This document shows positions 7,049-15,996 of a stretch of 17,642 bases of DNA, one piece after another (the stretch's first letter is position 1; each line of letters opens with the position of its first letter). The stretch is taken from the NCBI GenBank assembly GCA_943330835.2, contig CALQJH020000009.1:1-17642 (forward strand), read 5' to 3'. The notes beneath the pieces are model-generated. The model saw only the letters and a list, made by a program, of their open reading frames with translations. It did no database searches and was not told the origin of the DNA. The DNA is from Candidatus Kuenenia stuttgartensis (GTDB lineage Bacteria; Bacteroidota; Bacteroidia; Chitinophagales; Chitinophagaceae). A program made the position numbers and the translations under genes.

Positions 7049-7996
7049 ATGAAGAATATCAAATTAATAGAAGTCCCTTCAGAAATTGGTGCAGGAACAA
7101 GAGGTGCCAGCTTGGGAATTGATGCCATCAAAATCGCAGGACTGGATTTCATGAGTAATTTTTTCGTGCATTTCCCTTCAGAAAAAGTAGAAACAGAAAA
7201 CAACCTCTTATTTGAACCCATTCAATCCCCCTATGCAAAAAGAATACAAGGTGTTTTGAATATGTACGAACGTATTAGTAAGGCCGTATGTGATAGCATG
7301 AAACAAAATTTCTTCCCTGTTGTATTAAGTGGCGATCACAGTAATGCAGGTGGAACTATTGCAGGAATTAAGCTGGCCAAACCAAAAAGCAAATTAGGTG
7401 TAATCTGGATTGATGCTCATGCCGATTTACATACACCTTATACAACACCTTCAGGGAATATGCATGGAATGCCATTAGCTACTGCAATTGCGGAAGATAA
7501 TTTAGAATGTAAAGTTCATGACCTGGATGACAAAACCAAGAACTTGTGGAATCAGCTAAAATCTATTGGGAAAATAAATCAGAAAGTTTTACCAGAAGAT
7601 GTGGTCTTTATCGCATTAAGAGATTTTGAAAAAGAGGAAAAAAATATCATTGAAAAACACGGCATAAAAGTAATCACAACGAGTGAGGTTAGACGAAATG
7701 GAGCCGAAAATATCAGCAGGAAAGTTTTGCGCTATCTGAGTGATTGCACAGATATTTATGTAAGCTTTGATGTAGATAGTCTTGACTCTACCATCTCCAA
7801 AGGAACAGGAACACCTGTTAGCAATGGTTTAAAAGAACGTGAAGCGGAAGATTTGATCAGCAAGTTTATGCAAAACAGGAAAATTTGCTGCTTTGAAATC
7901 ACAGAAGTAAATCCTACACTTGACAAAGAAAATCTCATGGCTGAAATCGCCTTTAATATTCTGCAAAGAAGCGTCAATGTATTGATGCTTAACTAA
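7049..7996 (+). CDS. rocF: Arginase
   Basis: Arginase hydrolyses L-arginine to L-ornithine and urea at a two-manganese centre in the cytosol. The 315 residues match the family length. Metal ligands are in place: His97 in 'LSGDHSNAGG', Asp122/His124/Asp126 in 'WIDAHADLHTP', and Asp241/Asp243 in 'SFDVDSLDSTI'. The specificity loop 'TPYTTPSGNMHGMP' (129-142) resembles true arginases (TP.TT.SGN.HG.P) rather than agmatinases or formiminoglutamases. 'FEITEVNPTLD' (282-292) supplies the usual late Glu. The GDHS motif has Ser instead of the first Gly of the common GGDHS. The gene follows the CrtA-like gene by 63 bp with no obvious promoter between them, so read-through is possible. A strong hairpin begins 12 bases after the stop. 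No urease gene is in the window. Confidence 0.93.
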   Translation: MKNIKLIEVPSEIGAGTRGASLGIDAIKIAGLDFMSNFFVHFPSEKVETENNLLFEPIQSPYAKRIQGVLNMYERISKAVCDSMKQNFFPVVLSGDHSNAGGTIAGIKLAKPKSKLGVIWIDAHADLHTPYTTPSGNMHGMPLATAIAEDNLECKVHDLDDKTKNLWNQLKSIGKINQKVLPEDVVFIALRDFEKEEKNIIEKHGIKVITTSEVRRNGAENISRKVLRYLSDCTDIYVSFDVDSLDSTISKGTGTPVSNGLKEREAEDLISKFMQNRKICCFEITEVNPTLDKENLMAEIAFNILQRSVNVLMLN

Positions 7997-8008
7997 GTTG
8001 TTAAAAAC

Positions 8009-8040
8009 AAGAAACCGGGAAATTACTCCCGGCTTCTTTT
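8009..8040. terminator. Terminator between rocF and the TPR gene (probably bidirectional)
   Basis: CCGGGA (8015-8020) pairs with TCCCGG (8027-8032) around a 6-base loop. After an A/C mismatch, AAGAA (8009-8013) pairs with TTCTT (8034-8038). The plus strand ends in TTCTTTT. The minus strand runs into CTTGTTTTTAA. It lies between convergent genes and can serve both. Confidence 0.8.
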
Positions 8041-8069
8041 GTCCTGTAAATCAACCATTAAACGCTATT

Positions 8070-9086
8070 TTATAATGCACTTATATCTCTTTTAGTTCGC
8101 AGCGATTCCAATGATGGATCTAACTCAATCGCTCTGTCACATAAATTATCTCCCTTTTCTTTCTGTCCTTTTTTCTGAAAACACAATCCTGCCTGAAACA
8201 AGGTCTTGCTGTCTTTAGGGTCTATTCCCATCAGTTTTTCACAATAAAACAATGCTCTGTCATATTGTTTTTTATCATACAATCCAGCTATCAAATCTTT
8301 TACCAAATCTTTTTTTCCAGGATTTTTTTTCCATAAATCCATCACCATATTTTCAGCTTTATCATATTCATTACAATAAATCAACGTGAAAGCCATATTC
8401 TCATTGAAATCACCCCCTGGTTCATAGCCATGAGCTAGTGCATTATTAAAAGAGATCAACGCATTTTTGTAATCACTGTTCTCATAATAAAGAATGCCTT
8501 GTTCATAAATCCACAGTGGCTTTGCATCCGGCATCTTAACAATTTTATCATAGTATGTCATCGCATCCTTGTATTGTTCCATACTCACATAAGTTCTTGC
8601 CAAAGTATAAAGAACTTTTACATCCGTTGGAGATTTTGTCAACGCTAATTTGAGGTATTTTTCTGCAGTAGCATAATCTTCTAATTGGTAATTAGACAAT
8701 CCAATTATTCTTGGCGAGCTGCTGCAATCTTTACATTTTTGTGCAAATTCAAAAGCCTTATTGTATTGGTGAAAATCAAAATAGAGAGTCGACAATTCCT
8801 CTACAACCACAAGATTCGAAGGATCCATTTTATAGGCCTTTTCAAAAAGCAATTGTGCCTGAGCTGGTTTGTGTATTTCCTTAGCTACAAAAGCCTGAGC
8901 TAAAATCGTTTCCTTATTTTCTGCGTTAAATGAAAGTGATTTCTGAAATTGCTGGTACGCAAAAAGCATGCGTTTTTCTTTTTGAGCCTCAAGACCTCTT
9001 TCAAAATAAAACTTAGTGCTATCAATAGGAAGTGCAAACAACACCTGAAAAAAACACCATGAAGTGATAGTGAATAATGCTTTCAT
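8070..9086 (-). CDS. Exported tetratricopeptide repeat protein
   Basis: The protein has 338 residues. The N-terminus (MKALFTITSWCFFQVLFALP) looks like a Sec signal peptide with cleavage near residue 20. The rest is almost entirely TPR-type helix pairs. Repeated signatures of about 34 residues with Ala, Tyr and Pro at TPR positions include 'AQLLFEKAYKMDPSN', 'TAEKYLKLALTKSPTD', 'DAMTYYDKIVKMPD', 'NALISFNNALAHG', 'RALFYCEKLMGIDPKD' and 'DNLCDRAIELDPS'. I estimate eight or nine repeats. TPR scaffolds bind other proteins. No enzymatic domain is visible, so its specific role is unknown. It starts 29 bp after the glgB stop on the same strand and is probably co-transcribed with it, but that does not prove a glycogen role. 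As an exported protein it would act in the periplasm. The transcript ends at the shared terminator. Confidence 0.85.
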   Translation of the reverse strand: MKALFTITSWCFFQVLFALPIDSTKFYFERGLEAQKEKRMLFAYQQFQKSLSFNAENKETILAQAFVAKEIHKPAQAQLLFEKAYKMDPSNLVVVEELSTLYFDFHQYNKAFEFAQKCKDCSSSPRIIGLSNYQLEDYATAEKYLKLALTKSPTDVKVLYTLARTYVSMEQYKDAMTYYDKIVKMPDAKPLWIYEQGILYYENSDYKNALISFNNALAHGYEPGGDFNENMAFTLIYCNEYDKAENMVMDLWKKNPGKKDLVKDLIAGLYDKKQYDRALFYCEKLMGIDPKDSKTLFQAGLCFQKKGQKEKGDNLCDRAIELDPSLESLRTKRDISAL

Positions 9087-9115
9087 ATGCGGTAAGGATT
9101 AAAAATGATTTTCCA

Positions 9116-11029
9116 TTATCGGAATATCAAAACACTTAACGCTGGAATAGCTATTTTTATTTCACAGAGCGCTGCTTTTTTGCGTAATATTTTAATAGGG
9201 ATATTTGCATTAATATGTTCCCCGTTTCCCCAATAGGCGATATCGTTAGTATTAAAGAGTTCTTTCCATGCTAATTTGCCCTGAACCTGCATGATCCAAT
9301 TGGTATAATTTTCATTGGAAACATTTAAAATAATTAACAAATCGTCTTTTCGCTTGTTCCCCTTTCTTTTGAAAGCAAGAACCCCTTCATTTCTTTTGTC
9401 TACTTCCGTCCATTCAAATCCTTTTGGATCAAACTGGTTTTCATAAAGAGCAGGTTCATTTTTATACAGATGAGACAAAGCTTTTACGCAATCTTTCATT
9501 TTCGAATGAGACTCATGTTGTAACAAATGCCAATCCAATTCTGATTGGTCATTCCATTCTGAGGTTTGAGCAAACTCATTCCCCATAAAAAGAAGCTTTG
9601 CTCCCGGGTGGGTGTACATGCAGGCATAAAGAAGTCTAAGATTGGCAAATTTTTCCCATTCCGTACCTGGCATTTTATAAATCATGGGGCTTTTTCCATG
9701 AACAACTTCATCATGACTGAGCGGCAACATGAATTTTTCGTCATAGAAATACATCATACTAAAAGTGAAGGTATTTTGAATATGCTTACGTTTGGGATGA
9801 TGTGTTTTGAAATAGCGAAAACTATCATGCATCCATCCCATCATCCATTTCATTCCAAAACCAAAACCACCATCTGCTAATGGCTTTGTAATATCCGGCC
9901 AGTCAGACGCTTCCTCCGCAATAGTTTGCACATCAGGGAAATCATTGTAAATAGATGAATTCAGTTCTTTAAGAAAAGAAATGGCTTCAATATTAGCATT
10001 AGTGCCATGTTCATTTGGTGTCCATTCTTTATGCCCCCTTGAGAAATCAAGCCTGATAATGGAATTAACCGCATCTACTCTAATGCCATCAGCATGATAA
10101 TATTTCAACCAGAAATGTGCACTGCTGATTAAGAAAGACCTCACTTCTCCTCTTTTATAATTAAAAACATAACTGTTCCAATCCGGATGGAATCCTTTTT
10201 GCATATCAGCATATTCATAAGTATGAGCACCGTCAAATCTGTATAAGCCGTGATCATCTTTCGGGAAATGAGAAGGCACCCAATCTAAAATAACACCGAT
10301 GTCATGCTGGTGCAACACGTCTATCATCTTCATTAAATCTTCGGGTATACCAAACCGTGATGTAGCGGAAAAATAACCTGTACATTGATACCCCCAACTT
10401 GCATCGTAAGGATACTCCATCACCGGCATCAGTTCTACATGAGTAAAACCCATCTCTATAATGTAAGGAACAAGTCGTTCTGTAATTTGCTGGTAACTGT
10501 TAAAGCTATTGTGATCAAATTTGTTAGGCCTCATCCAACTGGCAAGATGCAATTCGTATACATTCCATGGAGCATTTAAAGCATTTTTTTTCTTTCGTTT
10601 AGACATCCATTTTTTATCCATCCATTTATATTCGAAATCCCACGCTACGGATGCCGTTGCAGGCCTTAATTCCGAAAAAAAAGCAAAAGGATCTGCTTTA
10701 AGAAACACTTCGTTTTTAATACTAGTAATATGAAATTTATAGATATTCCCTTTTGTAAGAAGAGGTATAAATCCTTCCCAAATTCCGGAATGGTCCAACC
10801 TTACAAATAACGGATGTTGCTGTGCATCCCAATGATTAAAATTCCCTACAACAGAAACCAATGTAGCATTCGGGGCCCAAACTGAAAAATAAAAGCCTTC
10901 AATCCCATTATATTTACAAGAATGTGCTCCAAAATAATCGTAAGCCGAAGACAGGGTTCCCGCCTGAAATAATTGAATCGTTTCTGTATCAAAAAGAGAA
11001 TGCACCCAAACCTTACTTTGATTATTCAA
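9116..11029 (-). CDS. glgB: 1,4-alpha-glucan branching enzyme (GH13)
   Basis: GlgB cuts alpha-1,4 chains and rejoins them by alpha-1,6 bonds to branch glycogen in the cytosol. At 637 residues it is shorter than the roughly 730 of E. coli GlgB and lacks the extra N-terminal module. It opens directly with the CBM48-type beta-sandwich ('FYFSVWAPNATLVSVVGNFN', 46-65). The GH13 barrel has 'VILDWVPSHFPKDDHGL' (246-262), 'DGIRVDAVNSII' (314-325, nucleophile Asp319), 'TIAEEASDWP' (369-378, acid/base Glu at 372 or 373) and 'LPLSHDEVVHGKSPM' (435-449, Asp440). All three catalytic residues are present. A C-terminal all-beta domain follows. The ATG comes directly after an A-rich leader. The exported TPR gene follows after 29 bp. 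Upstream lies a 139-bp divergent region shared with the receptor gene. The other glycogen genes, glgA and glgC, lie beyond the receptor/GLPGLI pair. Confidence 0.95.
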   Translation of the reverse strand: MNNQSKVWVHSLFDTETIQLFQAGTLSSAYDYFGAHSCKYNGIEGFYFSVWAPNATLVSVVGNFNHWDAQQHPLFVRLDHSGIWEGFIPLLTKGNIYKFHITSIKNEVFLKADPFAFFSELRPATASVAWDFEYKWMDKKWMSKRKKKNALNAPWNVYELHLASWMRPNKFDHNSFNSYQQITERLVPYIIEMGFTHVELMPVMEYPYDASWGYQCTGYFSATSRFGIPEDLMKMIDVLHQHDIGVILDWVPSHFPKDDHGLYRFDGAHTYEYADMQKGFHPDWNSYVFNYKRGEVRSFLISSAHFWLKYYHADGIRVDAVNSIIRLDFSRGHKEWTPNEHGTNANIEAISFLKELNSSIYNDFPDVQTIAEEASDWPDITKPLADGGFGFGMKWMMGWMHDSFRYFKTHHPKRKHIQNTFTFSMMYFYDEKFMLPLSHDEVVHGKSPMIYKMPGTEWEKFANLRLLYACMYTHPGAKLLFMGNEFAQTSEWNDQSELDWHLLQHESHSKMKDCVKALSHLYKNEPALYENQFDPKGFEWTEVDKRNEGVLAFKRKGNKRKDDLLIILNVSNENYTNWIMQVQGKLAWKELFNTNDIAYWGNGEHINANIPIKILRKKAALCEIKIAIPALSVLIFR

Positions 11030-11076
11030 CAGTTAATTTTTTTTGATAAAAATAGGTTTATTAATTTAATTCAATT

Positions 11077-11084
11077 CATCTTTG
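11077..11084 (+). promoter_or_regulatory. Candidate -7 box for the receptor/GLPGLI operon
   Basis: CATCTTTG is one base away from the -7 consensus TAnnTTTG and is followed directly by the short palindrome CAATTAATTG (11085-11094). The predicted leader to the ATG at 11169 would be about 80 nt. No matching -33 box is seen. On the opposite strand, TAAGTTTG (11145-11138) could be a -7 box for glgB, also without a -33 match. Confidence 0.3.
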
Positions 11085-11168
11085 CAATTAATTGGAAAAA
11101 GTGAAATCAACGAATCATGTTGACTTGCTATTGCCAACAAACTTAAAACAGTATAACCATAATCGAAG

Positions 11169-13949
11169 ATGACAAAAATCATAATATTACTAACTGCCAC
11201 TATCTGTTGCTTTACAACTGCTTTTTCACAAAAAATACAAGTCACCGGTAAAATTCAGGACGAAGCCGGCAGCCAGCCAATAAAAAATGCAGTAGTGATG
11301 ATTTTATCTGAAAAAGATTCTATCCTGCAGCGTTTTACAAGAACCAATGAAAATGGAGAATACACCTTAAATGTAGAAACACAGGGTAATAAAATTTTAA
11401 TGATTACTAACCCACTATATGCTGATTATGTAGATAATATTTCATTAAAAGAAAGTTCCAAAAAAATATCCCCAATAAAACTAACTAACAAGAGCAAATT
11501 GCTTCAAGCCATCATTATTAAAACAGGTGGAGCCATAAAAATAAAAGGAGACACTACTATTTATACTGCAGATAGTTTCAATGTTAGTGCAAATGCAAAC
11601 GTAGAAGAATTATTAAAAAAATTGCCTGGCATTCAAGTTGATAAAAATGGCGAAATAAAAGCTATGGGCGAAAAAGTGCAAAAGGTTTTGGTAGATGGAG
11701 AAGAATTTTTCGGAGATGATCCTGGAATGGCAGTTAAAAATTTAAGAGCTGATGCCGTAAAAGAAGTGCAGGTTTTTGATAAGAAAAGTGAACAGGCAGT
11801 TTTCACCGGTATAGATGATGGAAATACTCAAAAAACAATCAATTTAAAATTAAAAGACGATAAAAGAAAAGGCTATTTTGGAAAAATCAGCCTATCAGGT
11901 GGAACAGGCAAAGAAATCACTAACCGATTTAACAATAATTTCCTCTTCGGTTCATTTAAGGGCAAAAGAAAAATAGCTGCATTTATTCTAAATGGAAATA
12001 CTGGACAGGATGGGCTTAACTGGCAAGAAAGCCAGAAGTATGGCACCAGTGAAAACAGCAACTTTGAAATGTGGGATGATGATGGGATTTTTGCTTTTGG
12101 CGTTGGCACAAACAATACAGATGAAGAAGTTAATATCAATGCCGAAAATGGCTTTTTAAGAAATGTAAATTCAGGGATTCAATATAGCAACAAATGGAAA
12201 GAGAAACATAATCTTAATTTTTCTCCGAAATACAATGAACAGGATTACGCTAATATAAAAACAGTAAAAAACATCAATCAATTCGGGGATTCTGCATTAG
12301 TTGAAAACTCAACTACCACAAGTCAAATTAAAAGATATAATCTAAAGAATACGTTGATATATGATGTCAATATTGACAGTAGCAATTCTCTAAAAGTAAC
12401 CTTACGTGAAAATTATTTTCATAGCGAGAATACGGATTTTACCACCTCTCAAACCAATGGCTATTCAGAAAAATTAATTAACAGCAGCACAAAGAAAATC
12501 AATAATAATTATGACAAAAACAATGCAGCTGGAAATTTAATTTTTAAACATAAATTTAAAAAAGAAAGAAGAACCATCTCCTTTAATGCCGACTGGAATT
12601 ATTTGACAATTGAGAGTGAGAATTTTTTACAATCATTGAACAATACTTTCCTAAATAATAATATCGACACCACTAATATTGACCAGGTAACAAAGGGTCA
12701 AAAATCAACAAGTACTCTTTCAACAAAACTTGTTTATACAGAACCACTGTCTAAAAAATGGTCATTAGAATTAAGCTATGAGCTATCATCTAATCAAGGG
12801 AACAACAAACAAAGCACTTACAACAAATCAATTCCGACTAGTCCCTACTATGATAATTTCAATGATTCATTAAGTAACCAATTCAAACAAAATATTATTG
12901 TTCAAAAGCCAAGTGCAAAATTTAATTATGCCTTTAAAAAGTTCAAGTTTAATGTTGGCTCTGGATTTGGTGTTACCCAATATGATCTTCTAGATTTATC
13001 AATCGGGAAAGATTACAGAAGAGATTATATCAACCTATTCCCCACCGCAACATTTGTATATGCTTACAAAGGGAACCATTCTTTAAGAATTAAATACAAT
13101 GGATACAATACCCAGCCTACTCTAAACCAATTACAACCTTTAAAAAACAACGCCGATATCTTCAATCAATACATTGGAAATCCAGACCTCAAACCTTCTT
13201 TTGCCAACAACATCAACATCAATCATAATGGATATAACTTCCTTAAAGAATTATGGAATTATCAATCATTAAATGTCACATTTACGAATAATGCTATAAC
13301 GAACAGCAAAATTATTGACCCTTCAACAGGCAGTACCACAACGCAACCTGTGAATACCAACGGTAACATCAATATCAATTTATGGACGGGTGTGGGATTT
13401 AAAATAAAGAAAACAAAAATAGATTTTGAAATCAGCCCTAATGGAAATTTTTCCAGCTTTAATGATCTTATCAATGGAGTGAGCAGTTCATCAAAAACAA
13501 TTTCTGCCGGCCTTAATTTAGGGTTAAGAAAATCCATGACTGATAAATATGATTTCAGTATCAATAATGATTTCAATTACAACAGCAATACAAATGCACA
13601 AACGAATGCATCTAATTCATACAAAACAAACCGACTTTCTTTTAATGGCACGGTCTATTATAAAAAAGCATGGTCAATCATTTCTGATTACGACTTCAAT
13701 GCAAGAGAAAAATTAGCAGGGGAAACAGCTAATTTGAATGTCAATTTGGTGAATATTAAACTACAAAAAACCTTTAACAATAAAGAGTTTACTGTGTATG
13801 CTCAGGCAAGAGACCTTTTCAACCAGAATGCCGGAATCGACAGAAGCTACTACGGGAACAATTTTAGTGAAGAAAGAAATCAAAGATTAAAAAGGTATTT
13901 CATGATTGGTTTCAGCTGGGATTTCAAAAACAAAAACAATAAAAAGTAA
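11169..13949 (+). CDS. TonB-dependent receptor-like outer-membrane beta-barrel protein
   Basis: The protein has 926 residues. Residues 1-20 (ending AFSQ) are a signal peptide. Residues about 22-110 are a carboxypeptidase-regulatory-like beta-sandwich ('VTGKIQDEAGSQPIKNAVV'), common at the N-terminus of Bacteroidota receptors. Residues about 125-230 form the plug ('VEELLKKLPGIQVDKNG', 145-161; 'KVLVDGEEFFGDDP', 172-185). From about 235 to the end are alternating amphipathic strands rich in Asn, Tyr, Phe and Ser, as in the OMP_b-brl-type barrel. The end, 'YFMIGFSWDFKNKNNKK', resembles a last barrel strand plus a short basic tail. I see no SusD partner, so it is not a classic Sus glycan system. 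The GLPGLI gene starts 3 bp after the stop, so the two are translated from one mRNA. The ligand is unknown. It is divergent from glgB and sits inside the glycogen locus. Confidence 0.88.
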   Translation: MTKIIILLTATICCFTTAFSQKIQVTGKIQDEAGSQPIKNAVVMILSEKDSILQRFTRTNENGEYTLNVETQGNKILMITNPLYADYVDNISLKESSKKISPIKLTNKSKLLQAIIIKTGGAIKIKGDTTIYTADSFNVSANANVEELLKKLPGIQVDKNGEIKAMGEKVQKVLVDGEEFFGDDPGMAVKNLRADAVKEVQVFDKKSEQAVFTGIDDGNTQKTINLKLKDDKRKGYFGKISLSGGTGKEITNRFNNNFLFGSFKGKRKIAAFILNGNTGQDGLNWQESQKYGTSENSNFEMWDDDGIFAFGVGTNNTDEEVNINAENGFLRNVNSGIQYSNKWKEKHNLNFSPKYNEQDYANIKTVKNINQFGDSALVENSTTTSQIKRYNLKNTLIYDVNIDSSNSLKVTLRENYFHSENTDFTTSQTNGYSEKLINSSTKKINNNYDKNNAAGNLIFKHKFKKERRTISFNADWNYLTIESENFLQSLNNTFLNNNIDTTNIDQVTKGQKSTSTLSTKLVYTEPLSKKWSLELSYELSSNQGNNKQSTYNKSIPTSPYYDNFNDSLSNQFKQNIIVQKPSAKFNYAFKKFKFNVGSGFGVTQYDLLDLSIGKDYRRDYINLFPTATFVYAYKGNHSLRIKYNGYNTQPTLNQLQPLKNNADIFNQYIGNPDLKPSFANNININHNGYNFLKELWNYQSLNVTFTNNAITNSKIIDPSTGSTTTQPVNTNGNININLWTGVGFKIKKTKIDFEISPNGNFSSFNDLINGVSSSSKTISAGLNLGLRKSMTDKYDFSINNDFNYNSNTNAQTNASNSYKTNRLSFNGTVYYKKAWSIISDYDFNAREKLAGETANLNVNLVNIKLQKTFNNKEFTVYAQARDLFNQNAGIDRSYYGNNFSEERNQRLKRYFMIGFSWDFKNKNNKK

Positions 13950-13952
13950 AAA

Positions 13953-14711
13953 ATGAAAAAGACAATATTAATATTTGTTCTGCATATAGGACTTAGTTTA
14001 ATGGCAAGTGCTCAATTTTTGGAAAGTGGAGAAATTGAGTTTGAAGTTAAAACAAACATCAAAAAAACCATGGGTAACAGTCCCTGGGCCGACATGATGA
14101 AAGACAAACTTCCTAATTTCAAAACGGCTTATTACAAATACGCTTTTAATCAGAACAAGAGTAACTATCAATTTGATCGCTGGGAAAATAAAGATTTGAT
14201 TCCAGACATGTTCCGTAAGAGTGACGAACAATCTATTTGGTATTCAGATTTCAATACCAATATGTTTATCATGCAAAAAGATGTTTTTGGAACAGCATTC
14301 CATATCAAAGATTCGACAAGCAAAATAGAATGGAGATTAAGCAATGAGAATAGAATTATTGCAGGGTATAATTGCAGAAAAGCTACTGGCAAAATAATGG
14401 ACAGTGTTTATGTATTTGCTTTTTATACAGAAGAGATAACCATTCCCGGAGGGCCTTGTACCATTCATGGTTTGCCTGGCATGATTCTGGGAATGACCAT
14501 TCCACGACTATATACTTCTTGGATAGCTACAAAAATAAATGACAAAACCAAAGTAGCCTTAATCACAGAACCAACTGCGTCTAAAAACGTTTTCACGGTG
14601 TCTTCCATTCAAAAAACCATCATTGAAAAAACAAAAGAATGGGGAGGAGATGATGAAGATCCGGAATCAAGGAAATGGATAGACCAATTAATTTGGAATG
14701 TACTATTGTAA
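13953..14711 (+). CDS. GLPGLI family protein
   Basis: This is a 252-residue exported protein of the Bacteroidota GLPGLI family, whose function is unknown. It has a signal peptide (MKKTILIFVLHIGLSLMASA, then QF) and the family motif 'GPCTIHGLPGMILGM' (167-181). 'IIAGYNCRKATGKI' (135-148) is another typical segment. Cys141 and Cys169 could form a disulfide (inference). 'EGPxxxxGLPGLIL'-like cores define the family; here the last part reads MILG. It begins 3 bp after the beta-barrel receptor stop, so the two products probably work together at the outer membrane or in the periplasm. Family members are often found beside such receptors. Its last 9 bases overlap the end of glgC on the other strand, leaving no room for an intrinsic terminator between the two genes. 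Confidence 0.9.
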   Translation: MKKTILIFVLHIGLSLMASAQFLESGEIEFEVKTNIKKTMGNSPWADMMKDKLPNFKTAYYKYAFNQNKSNYQFDRWENKDLIPDMFRKSDEQSIWYSDFNTNMFIMQKDVFGTAFHIKDSTSKIEWRLSNENRIIAGYNCRKATGKIMDSVYVFAFYTEEITIPGGPCTIHGLPGMILGMTIPRLYTSWIATKINDKTKVALITEPTASKNVFTVSSIQKTIIEKTKEWGGDDEDPESRKWIDQLIWNVLL

Positions 14712-15983
14712 TTCAAATCCATCATTGATAACTGCACCTTTTTTAATCACAATGATGCCATCTTTAATAGAAAATAAAGAATGGTCTATATTCTCAAAAT
14801 GATTACCACCAATAATAATAACGTTATTGCCTATTCGACAATCTTTATCTACGATAACCTTATTCAATTTACAGTAATCTCCTATGCCAAGCTTTGGAAT
14901 GTCTTGTTCCTCATTTCTTAAGATCTCCTCTATCGTTTCATAAAAATCATTCCCCATTATATAACAACTGACAATCTCACTACCCTTCCCAATTCTGCTT
15001 CTAACTCCAACTACTGAATTTGAAATTTTTGCTGCATGTATAATTGACCCTTCAGCAATTATCGTTTGATCAATATGAGTGCCGCTAATCTTTGCAGGTG
15101 GCAACATTCTTGCTCTGCTATAAACCATTTTATTATTATCAAAAAGATTAAATAAGGGCAAATCTAAAGTAAGCGCAAGATTCGCTTCAAAGAATGATGC
15201 GATGTTCCCAATATCTGTCCAATAACCATCGTATTGATAACTGATTACTTTATGGTTGCTGATAGCATCAGGAATAATTTCCTTTCCGAAATCTGTAGCT
15301 TCTTTTCCATTTGATTGCAATAAATTAAAAAGCACTTTTCTGTTGAAAATATAAATCCCCATAGATGCTAAATAATTACGCCCCTGCTGCAGCATTTCAT
15401 CACCGGTATTGCTTGTCCATTCCGGCAACAACTCTTTTGAAGGCTTCTCTATGAATGAAATGATTTTATGTTCTGCATCAGATTTCAAAATCCCAAGTTC
15501 AGGGGCATCTTTTTCTCCTACAGGTATTGTAGCTATGGAAATATCTGCGCCTGATTTTTCATGATTCTCCAGCATGAAAGTAAAATCCATTTGATACAAT
15601 TGGTCACCGCTCAAAATCAAGGCGTATTCAAAATCCTCTTTTTGTATGTGTTTTAATGATTGTCTTACAGCATCCGCAGTTCCCTGAAACCATCCAGGAC
15701 TATCAGGAGTTTGCTCTGCTGCCAGAATATCTACGAAGCCATTACTGAATCCACTGAACTGGTAGGTGTTTTTGATGTGCTTGTTCAATGACGCAGAATT
15801 GTATTGCGTAAGTACAAACATTCTATTGATATTGCTGTTGATACAATTTGAAATTGGGATATCTACCAATCTGTATTTCCCAGCGATGGGAACTGCCGGT
15901 TTGCTTCTTGAAGCTGTTAAAGGATAAAGTCTTGTGCCTGCGCCACCACCCAGAATTACTGAAATTGCTTTTTTATTTATCAT
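14703..15983 (-). CDS. glgC: Glucose-1-phosphate adenylyltransferase (ADP-glucose pyrophosphorylase)
   Basis: GlgC makes ADP-glucose from ATP and glucose-1-phosphate, the committed step of bacterial glycogen synthesis. I place the start at 15983 (426 residues, MINKKAISVILGGGAGTRL), which matches the family. An upstream ATG at 16034 would overlap glgA and add 17 atypical residues. The nucleotidyltransferase domain shows 'LGGGAGTRLYPLTASRSKPA' (11-30), 'GKYRLVDIPISNCINS' (35-50), 'SGDQLYQMDF' (125-134, catalytic Asp127), 'FIEKPSKELLPEW' (177-189) and 'YWTDIGNIASF' (254-264). The C-terminal part (about 300-426) is a left-handed beta-helix with hexapeptide-like strands. The gene follows glgA by 13 bp in the same operon. 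Its stop lies inside the opposing GLPGLI gene. Allosteric effectors cannot be told from sequence. Confidence 0.95.
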   Translation of the reverse strand: MINKKAISVILGGGAGTRLYPLTASRSKPAVPIAGKYRLVDIPISNCINSNINRMFVLTQYNSASLNKHIKNTYQFSGFSNGFVDILAAEQTPDSPGWFQGTADAVRQSLKHIQKEDFEYALILSGDQLYQMDFTFMLENHEKSGADISIATIPVGEKDAPELGILKSDAEHKIISFIEKPSKELLPEWTSNTGDEMLQQGRNYLASMGIYIFNRKVLFNLLQSNGKEATDFGKEIIPDAISNHKVISYQYDGYWTDIGNIASFFEANLALTLDLPLFNLFDNNKMVYSRARMLPPAKISGTHIDQTIIAEGSIIHAAKISNSVVGVRSRIGKGSEIVSCYIMGNDFYETIEEILRNEEQDIPKLGIGDYCKLNKVIVDKDCRIGNNVIIIGGNHFENIDHSLFSIKDGIIVIKKGAVINDGFELQ

Positions 15984-15996
15984 ATTGAATACGCTG

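Noticed and set aside
11118..11139. TGTTG/CAACA inverted repeat between glgB and the receptor gene
   Set aside because: A 5-bp stem with a 12-base loop is expected by chance in such AT-rich sequence.
11169..14711. Reading the receptor/GLPGLI pair as a SusC/SusD glycan-uptake locus
   Set aside because: There is no SusD-like lipoprotein and no glycoside hydrolase beside it. The receptor's plug and barrel resemble the GLPGLI-associated barrel family rather than SusC.
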